Shown here one piece after another: positions 10,042 to 20,076 of a stretch of 64,000 nt of DNA. Within the stretch, counting starts at the first letter, position 1, and every line of letters begins with the position of its first letter. Below the pieces are notes generated by a model. It saw only the letters and a program-made list of their open reading frames with translations, had not been told where the DNA came from and searched no databases. The stretch spans positions 372,001 to 436,000 of the forward strand of contig CAMFLR010000001.1 of NCBI GenBank assembly GCA_945957605.1, written 5' to 3'. Made by a program: the position numbers and the translations under genes. The DNA comes from an uncultured Isosphaeraceae bacterium. GTDB lineage: Bacteria; Planctomycetota; Planctomycetia; Isosphaerales; Isosphaeraceae.

Positions 10042-10155
10042 CTTCAATCAAACCATTTTGCGCAAAGCCTCTAGCATCTTAAAATCAAACCGGGCGGTAT
10101 CGCGGGGGCTGTCTCGCGACCGAAGCTGGACCGGCACGCAATCGGAGACCGTCGC

Positions 10156-13100
10156 ATGACCGCGCATCGTTCCGTCCGGGATTCTCGCAAGCATCGTCGC
10201 GACTTGACGTTGGAGCGGATGGAGAGTCGCGAGCTGCTGACAACCTTCACCGTTACCAACAATGGTGATTCTGGCGCAGGCACTCTGCGCGACGCAATAA
10301 ACTCGGTGAACGCCCAGGGCGGCAATAATACGATTCTGTTCAACCTGCCGTCGAACCGTCTCGTGATCACGCCGCTGACTCCCCTGCCGGCGCTCCTTCA
10401 GTCGAACACATTGATCGACGCAGAGACGGCCCAGCCGGGATACAGCGGCCGGCCGATCGTCACCCTCAGCGGTGCGGCCGCGCCTGTACAGTCAACCGGT
10501 CTCGATATCCAGGGCGGTGCCACAACCGTTCAGGGGCTCGTGATCACGAACTGGGGCGGCGCCGGCGGTATTGGTATCAAGCTCAGCAATCAAGGCGGCG
10601 ACATCATCCAGGGATGCTACATCGGCGTCGACTCAACCGGTTTGGCCATCGGCCCGAACGGCGACGGCATTTCGATGTCGAGCTCCAACAATACGATCGG
10701 CGGCCTGACTTCGCAGACCCGCAATGTCATCGCCGGCAATCTTTTTGACCAGATCACAACCGGATTCGGCTTCGCCACGTCCGGCAACGTGATTCAGGGC
10801 AATTACCTTGGCGTCGGTTCCGACGGTAAGACACCGTTCGGCGCGCTTACGGGGCTGAACCTGTCGAATACGCGAGGCAACCAGATCGGCGGTACCGCGG
10901 TCGGTGCCGGTAACGTGATTTCTGGCAACCTCACGGGCATCCAGATCGCAGGCAACAACAGCGCGAATACGATCCAGGGTAACTTCGTCGGTACCGACTC
11001 GACTGGCAAGCTCGCAGTCGGCAACACGTTCGACGGTATCGATATCAACGGCGCTCCCGGCAACCAGATCGGTGGCCTTGGCAACGCCCGAAACGTGATC
11101 TCGGGCAACGGCCGAGCGGGTATCTCGATCTCGGGCGCTGCTGCGAAAAACAACGCGGTCTTCAACAATTACATCGGCGTTGGTAAAGACGGAACGACTC
11201 CGCTCGGTAACGCGACCGAGGGGATCGTCGTCAACGGCGTATTCAACGTGCAGATCGGCGGCGACCCGTCGACGTTGGGCAACGTCATTGCCAATAACGG
11301 CAATCTCTTCACCAACTACGGCATCAACATCCAGTCGGGTTCGGGCGTTCAGATCCTGTCGAACTCGATCTACAACAACAAGGGCGGCGGCATCACCATT
11401 GGCAATAACGCCAACGGTAACATTCAGATTCCGCTCCTCGCCGCTGCCGAATCCGCCGCTGGCCAGACGAACGTCACGGGCAGCATCAGCGCTGCTCCCA
11501 ACGCCAGCTACCTCGTCCAGTTCTTCAGCTCGCCGACCGCCGATCCCTCAGGCTTCGGTCAGGGCCAAACCTACCTCGGTGAAGTCGCTATTCTCACCGA
11601 CGGAAGCGGCATCGGCACCATCGATACCCGCTTGCTCGCTGGGGTCACACCCGGCCAGATCGTCACCGCCACAGTGACGGATCTCTCGAACGCAAACACC
11701 TCGTCGTTCGCGCAAGACGTCGTCGTCACCCCTGCCCCGGTGACGAACATTCAGGTGAGCATCATCCCGAGTCCGACGACCGCCCTCCTCGGTCAGATCG
11801 AGTCGTACACGGTCACGGTGACGAACCAGGGACCGAACGACGCGACGGGTGTTACTGTCGCCAACACGGTTGACTTCAACTCGACGATTCTCAATACGAC
11901 CAACAATCCGCTGCCGCCGAACAGCGTGATCAACCCGAACAATCCGCTCGAGCTTGATACCACGATCGGCAACCTTTCGGCCGGCAGCTCGGTGACCTAC
12001 ACGATCTATGTTTCGCCAAACGACGTTGGCACGATTTCGCTCACGTCGACGGCGTCGAACATGGAAATCGACTCCAACACCAATCCCTCGGCGACAGTCT
12101 CGCTGACGGTGAATCCGGCGGTCGATCTCGTCGTGTCGCTCAATGCCGACCCCAACCCGGTCGCCGTTGGTAGCCCGGTCACCTACGTGATGTCGATCAC
12201 GAACAACGGGCCGAGTCTGGCGACCAACGTCATCGGCACGTTGGTGGTTCCCGACAATGCCACGCTCGACACGAACAACTTGCAGCCCGGCGTGTCGGTT
12301 TCCGCCGACGGCAAGACGGTCACCTTCTTTGCGGGTAACCTGCCCCAGACTGGGACCGCCACGCTCACCGTCAGCATCATTCCCGACGGTGTGGGAACAG
12401 TTGATGTCACGGCCAGCGCTGCTTCGGACGAGGCCGAACTTGTCCCGTCGAACAACTCGGCCGACCTGGTGACGAACGTCGACTTCTCCACCGACCTCGC
12501 CGTTGCGTTCGCCCCGACTCCCACCACGGCATTCGTCGGCCAGCCGCTCGTCTATGTCGTGACGGTGACGAACAACGGTCCGTCCGATTCGACCGGCGCG
12601 TTCCTGACCGACACTCTGCCCGCCGGCGTGACTTTCAATAGCGTCGTGCAAAGCCAGGGCCCCGCGCCCACGGTTGTAACCGACCCGATCACTGGCATTA
12701 CCACGATCACCATCGCCTTTGGTCCGATTGCGGCTGGTGGCAATGCCACGCTGACGATCCTGGTTACGCCCAACGTCAGCTCGTCGCTCGGTAACGTCGC
12801 GCAGGTTACCAACACGACGCCCGATGAACTCGACACAAACCTCACGAACAATATCGCAGTCGACCCCATCGTGCTCGTCAGCCCGGTCGCTCTGTCGATC
12901 GGCCTCACAGCTCAGCCCGAGCCGACGTTCGTTGGCAACACGCTGGTCTACACGATTGACGTCAAGAACAACGGCCCGGCCGATGCGACGAACGTGTCGA
13001 TTGCCGACCAACTCCCCGCCGGCGTCACGATTTCTTCGATCACCGCGAGCGATGGTGGAACACCCGTCGATAACGGCGGCCTGATCACCTACACGTTCGC

Positions 13101-14706
13101 TTCGATCCCGAACGGTGGCGACGGCGTGATCACGATCACCGTGATTCCGACCTCGAGTGCCAAGCTCGTGGATACCGCGTCGATCACGGGTGTCGACCAG
13201 ATCAACACCAACGATACGACGACCGCCAGCGTCACCAGCACGGTGAGCCCGGCCGACCTGAACGTGGGAATCGCGGCCTCGAACGCGACCACGATTGTCG
13301 GTAACCAGGTCACCTTCACGGTGAACTTCGGCAACTCCGGTCCGTCTGATGCGACGAATTTCGTGCTCGCGATTCCGCTGCCCGCCGGTCTGAGCATTGC
13401 TTCGCTCAGCTCGACCATCGGCACGGCGACGATCGATCCGACCACGAACATTCTCACGCTCACCTTGCCCTCGCTCGCCGCGGGTGCGACCGGGAGTCTG
13501 ACGCTGGTCGCCATGCCGACGATTGCTGAAACCGCCACGCTCACGGCGACGGTGGCGTCGGAAAACGTCGATCCCAACAGCGCTGATAACAGCTCGTCGA
13601 CGGCGGTGAACTTCGTCGCTCTGCCGGGTACGTTCAACTTCTCGTCGCCGATCTACACGGTGAACGAGACTGACGGATTCATCACGCTGACGATCACCCG
13701 TACTGACGGGATCAGCGGCGACGTGGTCATGACGTACGCCACGGTCGACGGCACCGCCAAGGCCGGCGTGAACTACGCCGATACCGCCGGTGGAATCCTC
13801 TTCGCTGCGGGCGTCCGCACCCAGACGATCACGATCCCGATCGTTCACGACGGTCTGATCACCCCCAACCTCGACTTCCAGGTCGTCCTGACCGGGTCGA
13901 GCAGCGGTGGCGGTCTGATTGGTCCCGGCGGTGTGGCGACTGTGACGATCGTGAACACCGATCGCGACACGATTTCGCCGCAAGTCACCGGAATTCAGCC
14001 GGTCCTCGGACAGGGCAACCTGCTCGGCTTCGTCATCGGCTTCACCAAGGCACTCGACGAGGCTTCGGCGACGAACATCGGCAACTACGTGATCTTCGAG
14101 TCGGGCCACGATATCAAGCCGGGCCTCGGTAACGTTCCGTTCCAGATCGTGAGCGCGACTTACGACCCGAACACGTTCACCGTGACGCTGAAGACCGCCG
14201 TGCCGATGTCGCTCAATAAGTTCTACGGCGTCGCTATCAACGGCAGCACCGCGAGCGGCGTGAAAGACGTTTCCGGCAACCTTGTTTCCGGCAACGGAAC
14301 GGGTACGCCGAGCGACTTCGACACCTACGTCGGCTACGGCACGAACATGACGTATGTGGACGCGTCGAACAATACGGTGAACATCAAGATCACCGGTGGC
14401 GGCGTGCTGTTGATCACCCGGTTCGCGAATGGCTCGGCCAATCTCGTGCAACTGATCAACATCAACCCGCACCACACGAAGCTCTCGGGTTCGGTGACAC
14501 ACGCCGTGCAGCACGGCAAGAAGGTCAAGCTCGTTCGCGGCTCGACCGTGATCAACTCGATCGTTGGCCTCGGCCGCTTCGGCGACGTGCACAGCACGCT
14601 CACCACGCCTGGCTTCTACGTGACGAACCCGCCGATCGTCTTCCCGGCGGTCGCCCAATCGGTGCCCAAGGGACCGATCAAGCACTCGCTGGTCAAGCAG
14701 AAGTAA
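10156..14706 (+). CDS. Giant surface protein: beta-helix, five DUF11 repeats, Calx-beta and Ig-like domains
   Basis: A 1516-residue exported protein, probably an adhesin or cell-surface fibre. The N-terminus is Arg-rich and carries the LERMESRELLT tag that precedes mature surface proteins in planctomycetes; there is no classical signal peptide. Order of domains: a GTLRDAINSVN-type start of a right-handed parallel beta-helix with Gly/Asn-rich repeats of the NxIxGN kind (about 40-420); a linker; five DUF11 repeats (about 530-1155), each with a VTNxGPxxAT core; a Calx-beta domain (about 1160-1275); an SbsA-type Ig-like domain (about 1280-1390); and a beta-rich tail ending in a basic segment. The ATG has GGAG eight bases upstream. 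The gene is monocistronic between its own promoter and terminator. Confidence 0.9.
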   Translation: MTAHRSVRDSRKHRRDLTLERMESRELLTTFTVTNNGDSGAGTLRDAINSVNAQGGNNTILFNLPSNRLVITPLTPLPALLQSNTLIDAETAQPGYSGRPIVTLSGAAAPVQSTGLDIQGGATTVQGLVITNWGGAGGIGIKLSNQGGDIIQGCYIGVDSTGLAIGPNGDGISMSSSNNTIGGLTSQTRNVIAGNLFDQITTGFGFATSGNVIQGNYLGVGSDGKTPFGALTGLNLSNTRGNQIGGTAVGAGNVISGNLTGIQIAGNNSANTIQGNFVGTDSTGKLAVGNTFDGIDINGAPGNQIGGLGNARNVISGNGRAGISISGAAAKNNAVFNNYIGVGKDGTTPLGNATEGIVVNGVFNVQIGGDPSTLGNVIANNGNLFTNYGINIQSGSGVQILSNSIYNNKGGGITIGNNANGNIQIPLLAAAESAAGQTNVTGSISAAPNASYLVQFFSSPTADPSGFGQGQTYLGEVAILTDGSGIGTIDTRLLAGVTPGQIVTATVTDLSNANTSSFAQDVVVTPAPVTNIQVSIIPSPTTALLGQIESYTVTVTNQGPNDATGVTVANTVDFNSTILNTTNNPLPPNSVINPNNPLELDTTIGNLSAGSSVTYTIYVSPNDVGTISLTSTASNMEIDSNTNPSATVSLTVNPAVDLVVSLNADPNPVAVGSPVTYVMSITNNGPSLATNVIGTLVVPDNATLDTNNLQPGVSVSADGKTVTFFAGNLPQTGTATLTVSIIPDGVGTVDVTASAASDEAELVPSNNSADLVTNVDFSTDLAVAFAPTPTTAFVGQPLVYVVTVTNNGPSDSTGAFLTDTLPAGVTFNSVVQSQGPAPTVVTDPITGITTITIAFGPIAAGGNATLTILVTPNVSSSLGNVAQVTNTTPDELDTNLTNNIAVDPIVLVSPVALSIGLTAQPEPTFVGNTLVYTIDVKNNGPADATNVSIADQLPAGVTISSITASDGGTPVDNGGLITYTFASIPNGGDGVITITVIPTSSAKLVDTASITGVDQINTNDTTTASVTSTVSPADLNVGIAASNATTIVGNQVTFTVNFGNSGPSDATNFVLAIPLPAGLSIASLSSTIGTATIDPTTNILTLTLPSLAAGATGSLTLVAMPTIAETATLTATVASENVDPNSADNSSSTAVNFVALPGTFNFSSPIYTVNETDGFITLTITRTDGISGDVVMTYATVDGTAKAGVNYADTAGGILFAAGVRTQTITIPIVHDGLITPNLDFQVVLTGSSSGGGLIGPGGVATVTIVNTDRDTISPQVTGIQPVLGQGNLLGFVIGFTKALDEASATNIGNYVIFESGHDIKPGLGNVPFQIVSATYDPNTFTVTLKTAVPMSLNKFYGVAINGSTASGVKDVSGNLVSGNGTGTPSDFDTYVGYGTNMTYVDASNNTVNIKITGGGVLLITRFANGSANLVQLININPHHTKLSGSVTHAVQHGKKVKLVRGSTVINSIVGLGRFGDVHSTLTTPGFYVTNPPIVFPAVAQSVPKGPIKHSLVKQK

Positions 14707-14742
14707 TCAGCGAGTTCTACGTGTAGCAAAGTTCAAAACAGC

Positions 14743-14783
14743 CCGAGGCGATTCGACTTGCTCGAATCGCCTCGGTGCTTTTT
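14743..14783 (+). terminator. Intrinsic terminator of the surface-protein gene
   Basis: Perfect 14-base stem (CCGAGGCGATTCGA at 14743-14756 with 14762-14775), five-base loop, followed by GTGCTTTTT. It sits between convergent genes. Confidence 0.85.
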
Positions 14784-14810
14784 ACGCGAAGTGTTTATCC
14801 CGACCATCGA

Positions 14811-15926
14811 TCACTCAGGATCGAGCGCAGCGAGGGCGGGATTGACGAACTTGCCGTCGACGCGAATCGGCACGCCGTCGAACGAGATCGTGCCACCGCC
14901 GTATTCTGGGCGCTGGATCTGCACGAGATCCCAGTGAATCTTCGATCGATTGCCGTTGTCGGCCTCGTCGTAGGCGTTGCCGGGAGTCAGGTGGAAACTG
15001 CCTGCGATCTTCTCGTCGAAGAGAATGTCACGCATCGGATGCAGCACGCGCGGGTTGCAGCCGATCGACCACTCGCCGCAGTAAGACGCCCCCTCATCGG
15101 TTTCGAGCACGCGACGGAGCCGGTCGACGTCACCATTCGAGCACGTTGCGTCGACGACCTTGCCGCGTTTGAACGTCAGAGCGATTCCATCGTACGAAGC
15201 GCCCTGATAAATCGTCGGCGCGTTGAATCGCACCGTACCTTCGATCGAGTCGCGCACAGGCGCTGTGAACACCTCGCCGTCGGGAATGTTCATCTCACCG
15301 GCGCAGGGGATGACCGGAATTCCTTCGATCGAAAACCTCAGGTCGGTGCCCGGCCCCGTGATATGCACGTCCTTGGCGTTTTCCATCATCTCGACGAGCG
15401 GCACGAGCGCCTTTGCGAGCCTGGGATAATCAAGGTTGCAAACGTCGAAGTAAAAATCCTCGAACGCCTCGGTGCTCATCCCGGCCTGCTGCGCCATGCT
15501 GGCGTTGGGCAATCGCAGTACGCACCACTTCGTTTGTTTGATCCGGCAATCAAAATGCACTGGCTTCATCACGTGAACGTTGAACAGATTCATGCGATCG
15601 GCCGGCACGTCTGACATCTCGCTGATGTTGCGTGCGCCTCGAAGCGCGACATACGCCTGCACCATCTTCATGCGACCGAGTTCGTAAGCTCCGAGCGCCT
15701 TCATCTGCGATTCGGATGCGTTACGAATCAGCTCTCGGTTGATGCGTGAATCCTTCAGGTCGACGAGCGCCGCCGCTCCTCGACGCGCCGCGTGCTTCAC
15801 AAGCAGGCGAGGCAACGTGCTGTCGTCGAGGTCGAAGCACTCAACGAGTACCAATTCTCCCTCGCTGAGCTTGATGGAGTGGTTGATAAGAATATCGGCA
15901 AGTGCTTCCCAGCGTGGGTCGGGCAT
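14811..15926 (-). CDS. M29-family aminopeptidase
   Basis: A 371-residue cytoplasmic metallo-aminopeptidase of the AmpS/PepS/thermophilic aminopeptidase family, which removes N-terminal residues from peptides using a dinuclear metal centre. Ligand blocks are visible: GEMNIPDGEVF with two Glu (about 230-240), the FHL His (about 317), and the C-terminal HWDLV giving His and Asp (about 338-340), all intact. The ATG at 15926 is preceded by AAGGCGG. Length is normal for the family. The gene stands alone, converging with the surface-protein gene across a terminator and divergent from the SDR gene. Confidence 0.93.
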   Translation of the reverse strand: MPDPRWEALADILINHSIKLSEGELVLVECFDLDDSTLPRLLVKHAARRGAAALVDLKDSRINRELIRNASESQMKALGAYELGRMKMVQAYVALRGARNISEMSDVPADRMNLFNVHVMKPVHFDCRIKQTKWCVLRLPNASMAQQAGMSTEAFEDFYFDVCNLDYPRLAKALVPLVEMMENAKDVHITGPGTDLRFSIEGIPVIPCAGEMNIPDGEVFTAPVRDSIEGTVRFNAPTIYQGASYDGIALTFKRGKVVDATCSNGDVDRLRRVLETDEGASYCGEWSIGCNPRVLHPMRDILFDEKIAGSFHLTPGNAYDEADNGNRSKIHWDLVQIQRPEYGGGTISFDGVPIRVDGKFVNPALAALDPE

Positions 15927-16210
15927 AATCGGTCGGGCCGCCTTCGATAAGTCTCAAGCCACGCGGGCCGCTCGCAAGTGGCGAACTCCGTCCCGCAACT
16001 CCGCCCATGATGCGGCGAGCCACTGGCCGCGTCAACCAAGTAACGAAACTTGAACGGCCGAGGCGCCTTTCACACCCAAATCCCGCCTTCATCGCCTCTT
16101 AACGCAGGTTGCAAGTGCCGAGCGAGTTGAACCGTCATTGACTCGGCGGCTATTCTCTTCTACCGGCGCAAATCGATTCGTCCGACCGTCTCATTGAGAT
16201 CACCACCGCC

Positions 16211-16981
16211 ATGTTCAGCCCGTTTGACCTGACTTCACGCGTCGCGATCATCACCGGCGGCAACGGCGGACTCGGACTCGGCATGGCGCGCGGACTTGCT
16301 GCGGCCGGCGCAGACATTGCTCTCGTCGGTCGCAACCGGGAAAAACTCGCAACCGCCGCCCAAGCCATCGCCGATGACTTCGGCAAATCCTCGCTTCAAA
16401 TCCAGGCCGACCTCACGCAAGAAACCGACGTCACGCGAGCCGTCGGGGATATTTATGAGCACTTCAAGCGCGTCGATATCCTGATTAATAATGCCGGGAT
16501 GAACATTCGCAAAAACCCACACGAGTGTTCGCTCGACGAGTTCCGACAAGTGATCGACGGTAATCTCACCTCGGCGTTCCTCGTCGCGAAGGCCGTTTAC
16601 CCCCTGATGAAGTCACAGCAGGCTGGCAAGGTGATCAATGTCGGTAGCATGGCGTCTGTCTTTGGTGCGCCTTTCGCGGCCGCGTACGCCAGCGCCAAGG
16701 GAGGCGTGGTGCAATTAACCAAAAGCCAGGCACTTGCCTGGGCCGCCGACAACATTCAGGTGAACGCCATTCTTCCCGGCTGGTTTGACACCGACCTCAC
16801 ACGTCGCGCTCGCGTCGAGGTTCCAGCGACTTACGATCGCGTCATCACACGAATTCCACTCGGACGCTGGGGCGATCCTGCGGATATCGCGGGAACTGCG
16901 GTCTGGCTCGCATCATCAGCCAGCGACTATGTAACTGGCGTGGCGATTCCCGTTGACGGCGGCTATACGTCGCAGATTTGA
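16211..16981 (+). CDS. SDR-family oxidoreductase (sugar-acid dehydrogenase-like)
   Basis: A 256-residue classical short-chain dehydrogenase using NAD(P)H. It has TGGNGGLGLG in the cofactor loop (residues 15-24), NNAG (about 94), the catalytic Ser in NVGSMAS (about 144) and the YxxxK motif YASAKGG (about 157). The C-terminal GDPADIAGTAVWLAS and PVDGGYT blocks match the gluconate 5-dehydrogenase/2-deoxy-D-gluconate 3-dehydrogenase group, so a sugar-acid substrate is likely but not proven. The Shine-Dalgarno site is weak (GAGATCACC). It is monocistronic; a MITE-like repeat follows within 20 bases of the stop. Confidence 0.92.
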   Translation: MFSPFDLTSRVAIITGGNGGLGLGMARGLAAAGADIALVGRNREKLATAAQAIADDFGKSSLQIQADLTQETDVTRAVGDIYEHFKRVDILINNAGMNIRKNPHECSLDEFRQVIDGNLTSAFLVAKAVYPLMKSQQAGKVINVGSMASVFGAPFAAAYASAKGGVVQLTKSQALAWAADNIQVNAILPGWFDTDLTRRARVEVPATYDRVITRIPLGRWGDPADIAGTAVWLASSASDYVTGVAIPVDGGYTSQI

Positions 16982-17000
16982 TGGGTCACACAAATGTTAA

Positions 17001-17147
17001 GATGAGGAGTTAATCCCATCGTACAGGGCAATGGAAAAGATTGAGTGCCAGGTGGCGCTTGCGACAAATGAGCGAGGCCTATTATTGCGTAATCCTCTCG
17101 TCGCTGCGCGACCGGGGCAACAAGTTGTCCTGGCCACCCTATCTTTT
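17001..17147. repeat. MITE-like repeat, copy A (degenerate)
   Basis: Clearly related to the element at 24991-25185. Both begin ATGTTAA..TGAGGAGTTA, share CCAGGTGGCGC, and end in a CGCGACCGGG..CAAC..GTTGTCC hairpin followed by GGC(C/T)ACCC. Here the hairpin arms (17112-17121 and 17124-17133) have two mismatches. The right-hand end does not retain a recognisable copy of the terminal repeat, so this copy looks decayed. No coding capacity. Confidence 0.6.
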
Positions 17148-17220
17148 CAAGCTTTCAATACTAAACTTATGGCCTCTGGTTATGTGTGAATTTCTAGGAT
17201 ATTGATACTTCTTGCCCAAA

Positions 17221-17265
17221 AAATCACGCGGACGCCGCTGGGTCTCAGCAACGTCCGCGTGATTT
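17221..17265 (-). terminator. Intrinsic terminator of the minus-strand gene at 17296
   Basis: Perfect 14-base inverted repeat (AAATCACGCGGACG at 17221-17234 with 17252-17265). On the minus strand the stem is followed by a six-T run. Confidence 0.85.
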
Positions 17266-17295
17266 GAAATCTCAAGCTCTCAACCTTAGTCGAGA

Positions 17296-18390
17296 TCACT
17301 CAGGCTGAGCTTTGGGCACGACCTGCGCGTGAATTTCAAGGTCGAGCAAACGTCCGAGCGACACGCGAACGGTCTGCGGCTTGCCGCTCGCGAGCACGGC
17401 GCCGTTGAGCGGGATGTTGTTCAGCGAAGCTTGATTGACGCTGCTGTCACGCATCGAATTGCGCGCGATCGCAGCGGTCTGCGGCGAGCTTTGCGGAGCG
17501 GGCGGGCCGGTGAACGACGCCAGATCGAGATGCGCGTCTGACTCTGCATGCGGCAACGGCGGCAGATTCACGTGCTTGCCATCCGGGCCAACAGGGGCGA
17601 GCAACGAACGGCTCGGAACCTTGGGCATCGGATTCGTACGCAAGATCGCCACCTGGCGACCGCTACCCGGCTCGGTGCGGAACCCGCTCGGGAAATAGGC
17701 GGCGGGAGCAATCGCCGTGTCGACTTCGTTTGACTCGGCGTCGATCCAGCTATCGATCACGACCAGTCGCTCGCGAATCTTGCCTTCCGCATCCGCCTGC
17801 TGGCCAACACTGACGACCAGCACGTCGTTACGACCAATGCTCCACGAACCGCGAACGTCCGCCGTCATCACCTGCGGCATCTGAACGGTAACCGTCGGCT
17901 CGCCGGCCTTGGGTGTCAGTTCAACGTCGCGCACGCTGCCGATCCACGAGCTGTGAAGTTCAACCGAGGACGTGATCCCTCCGTCGGTTTGCTGGGCTGA
18001 GACGGTGAGGTGATAACCATCGCTCACCCCTTCGGTGACCGGCGTCGATTTCGCAGACTTCGCGTCGGTGACGGTTTTGAAGCCGGTCACATAAACGCGC
18101 TGGGTTTGCGCCTGAACCACGACCGAATCGCCCTGCTTCGCTGGTTTCTTGCGAACGCTCAGGGGCTTGTGCGTCGCAAGTTCTTCGAGAATCGCGCCGC
18201 GAGGCATGGTCCAGATCTGGCTGGTCCCTTGTCGGCCCAGCGGGTTGAGGGTGTTCCAGTTTTCTGCGCGCCAGTCGCCCGGGGCGACCTCGATGGTCTG
18301 AACCGAGTGCGTAACCTTAGGGGCTGATTGCTTTTCCGTCGGTTCTCCGGCAATCGCCGCCAGTGCCATCATTCCAAGCGCCAGATTCAT
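17296..18390 (-). CDS. Exported hypothetical protein
   Basis: A 364-residue protein that I cannot assign to a named family. The N-terminus (MNLALGMMALAAIAG) resembles a short signal peptide without the usual basic n-region. The body is strand-rich with a secretin-like feel (SVELHSSWIGSVRDVELTP, then VTVQMPQVM, then DVLVVSVGQ), and the C-terminal third is Pro/Ser-rich before a last predicted strand. No cysteine pairs or catalytic motif. The ATG at 18390 has GGGAG ten bases upstream. Monocistronic with its own terminator. It might be an envelope or pilotin-like component; that is a guess from strand pattern only. Confidence 0.65.
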   Translation of the reverse strand: MNLALGMMALAAIAGEPTEKQSAPKVTHSVQTIEVAPGDWRAENWNTLNPLGRQGTSQIWTMPRGAILEELATHKPLSVRKKPAKQGDSVVVQAQTQRVYVTGFKTVTDAKSAKSTPVTEGVSDGYHLTVSAQQTDGGITSSVELHSSWIGSVRDVELTPKAGEPTVTVQMPQVMTADVRGSWSIGRNDVLVVSVGQQADAEGKIRERLVVIDSWIDAESNEVDTAIAPAAYFPSGFRTEPGSGRQVAILRTNPMPKVPSRSLLAPVGPDGKHVNLPPLPHAESDAHLDLASFTGPPAPQSSPQTAAIARNSMRDSSVNQASLNNIPLNGAVLASGKPQTVRVSLGRLLDLEIHAQVVPKAQPE

Positions 18391-18532
18391 GGGCGACAGA
18401 CTCCCTTCCGCTTTCGGTTCGATCTTTCCGCCGATCCAGGCAGGCGCACATCCTAGCGCCCGCCATGAAACGGCGGCAGAATACGCCGACTACGAAGTTT
18501 CGTCAATCGCGTCTGTTGCTTTGTTAATCGCC

Positions 18533-19549
18533 TTACAAACGACGACTCTGCGCCTGGCGCTGAATCATCCAGTTGGGATAAAGGTCTGAAGGCGCCGTCA
18601 TCTCGTCGAGCGTGTTGATATCATCGGCGCACGCGCTGAGCGACGTGGCTCTCAGATTCTCGACGAGCTGGTCGATCCGCTTCACGCCGATAATCACCGA
18701 CGTCACGATCGGCTTGCACAGCAGCCACTTGAGCGCGAGTGTGGCGGGCGTCGTGCCGTTCTTCTCGGCAAGCGCGACAAGTTTGTCGACCACGTCGAAT
18801 CCCTTCGCCTTGTCGACGGGCGGGAATTCGCCGAACTTGCTAGTCGCGAATCGTGAGCCTTCGGGCTTCTTCGCATCGTCGCGACGATACTTGCCGGTCA
18901 AGAATCCACCGGCGAGCGGGCTCCAGGGTAGGAACGCCAGCTTCTCGTGATGGCAGAGCGGCACGACTTCATGCTCGACGTCGCGACCCACCAGGCTGTA
19001 GTACATTTGTGCACTCACAAACCTGTTGGCGCCGAGCGCATCGGCCCGACCAAGCATCAGTGCCGCCTGCCAGCCAGCGAGGTTGCAAAATCCGGGATAA
19101 AGAATCTTGCCCGACTGAATTAGCAATTCGAGCCCACGGATGACTTCATCAACCGGCGTGTTCGCGTCGAAACCGTGAATCTGGTAGAGATCGATCCGAT
19201 CGGTTCCCAGTCGCTTGAGTGACTCTTCACACGCCCGCACCAGATGAAACCGACTCAGCCCTGAATCGTTGGGACCAGGACCCATCTTCCCCAGCGCCTT
19301 GGTTGCGAGCACGAATTTGTTGCGACGCTCTCCTTTGATGGCACGTCCAAGGATCAGTTCAGAATCACCTGCGCTGTAGACGTCGGCGGTGTCGATGAAG
19401 TTGATGCCGCTTTCGAGCGACTTGCCAACGATCGCGTCGGCCTGGGCGTCGTCGATGCCGCCGAATCCCCAACCTTCGCCGAAAGTCATCGTTCCCAAAC
19501 AAAGCTCGCTCACCTGAACACCGGTCTGTCCCAGTGGCAAATAACGCAT
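18533..19549 (-). CDS. Aldo/keto reductase
   Basis: A 338-residue cytoplasmic NADPH-dependent oxidoreductase of the aldo/keto reductase superfamily (TIM barrel), YajO/Tas-like side. The catalytic tetrad is present: Asp and Tyr in FIDTADVYSAG (about residues 53-58), Lys in VLATKALG (about 84) and His in YQIHGFD (about 125). The C-terminal cofactor block SVIIGVKRIDQL is typical. The ATG is preceded by GAGGA ten bases upstream. Natural substrate unknown. The gene is divergent from the TPR gene at 19720. Confidence 0.94.
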   Translation of the reverse strand: MRYLPLGQTGVQVSELCLGTMTFGEGWGFGGIDDAQADAIVGKSLESGINFIDTADVYSAGDSELILGRAIKGERRNKFVLATKALGKMGPGPNDSGLSRFHLVRACEESLKRLGTDRIDLYQIHGFDANTPVDEVIRGLELLIQSGKILYPGFCNLAGWQAALMLGRADALGANRFVSAQMYYSLVGRDVEHEVVPLCHHEKLAFLPWSPLAGGFLTGKYRRDDAKKPEGSRFATSKFGEFPPVDKAKGFDVVDKLVALAEKNGTTPATLALKWLLCKPIVTSVIIGVKRIDQLVENLRATSLSACADDINTLDEMTAPSDLYPNWMIQRQAQSRRL

Positions 19550-19719
19550 GGTTGTGCTTTCCTCGGTGGGTGAGAGAGACGGTCCGCGGACGAGGTCCGC
19601 GCAAATGTACGAGCGGCGTCAACCGGCGAAGGGCTGGAAGAAGCCTCGGCAACGACCTACAATGTGGGCCGACTGGATTTTGATCGAAGCAGCACCGACC
19701 GAACAGAGGATGATTCGCG

Positions 19720-20040
19720 ATGGCGACCGCGTACGACTTGTATGATGAGGCAATTGCACTCCGTGACGCCGGCGAAAAACCAGGCGCGGTGGCAAAGCTG
19801 GAAGCGGCGGTTGCGCTCGACCCCGAATTCGCGATCGGCCACGGTCTGCTCGCCAAGCTGTACGTCGATCTCGCCGAATCCGACAAGGCGATCTTCCACG
19901 CCAAGCGCGTCGTTGAAATCGAACCCGACGATACCTTCAGCTACACCGCCCTCTCCATCATCTACCAGCGCTGCGGCAAGATTCCCGAGGCCGAACACGC
20001 CAAGGCGATTGCCTTCAACAAGCAGCACGGTCTCGACTGA
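19720..20040 (+). CDS. Small TPR protein
   Basis: A 106-residue soluble protein consisting of about three tetratricopeptide repeats (for example AIALRDAGEKPGAVAKLEAA, then LAKLYVDLAESDKAI, then LSIIYQRCGKIPEAEHAKAI), a helical scaffold for protein-protein contacts. No signal peptide, TM or catalytic residues. The ATG follows AGAGGATGATTCGCG. The M20 hydrolase gene starts 36 bases after its stop, so the two are probably cotranscribed, but a functional link is not evident. Confidence 0.85.
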   Translation: MATAYDLYDEAIALRDAGEKPGAVAKLEAAVALDPEFAIGHGLLAKLYVDLAESDKAIFHAKRVVEIEPDDTFSYTALSIIYQRCGKIPEAEHAKAIAFNKQHGLD

Positions 20041-20076
20041 TTTCTGTTTCCGCAGATTACTTCGAGAGGACGCTCC

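Noticed and set aside
11548-14685. A 1045-codon open frame on the minus strand opposite the giant surface gene
   Set aside because: It is Arg/His/Asp/Val-rich with no domain, has no binding site, and mirrors codon bias of the plus-strand gene, whose domains are clear.
14775-15614. A 279-codon plus-strand frame opposite the M29 peptidase
   Set aside because: The peptidase metal ligands are on the minus strand; this frame starts inside the terminator loop area.
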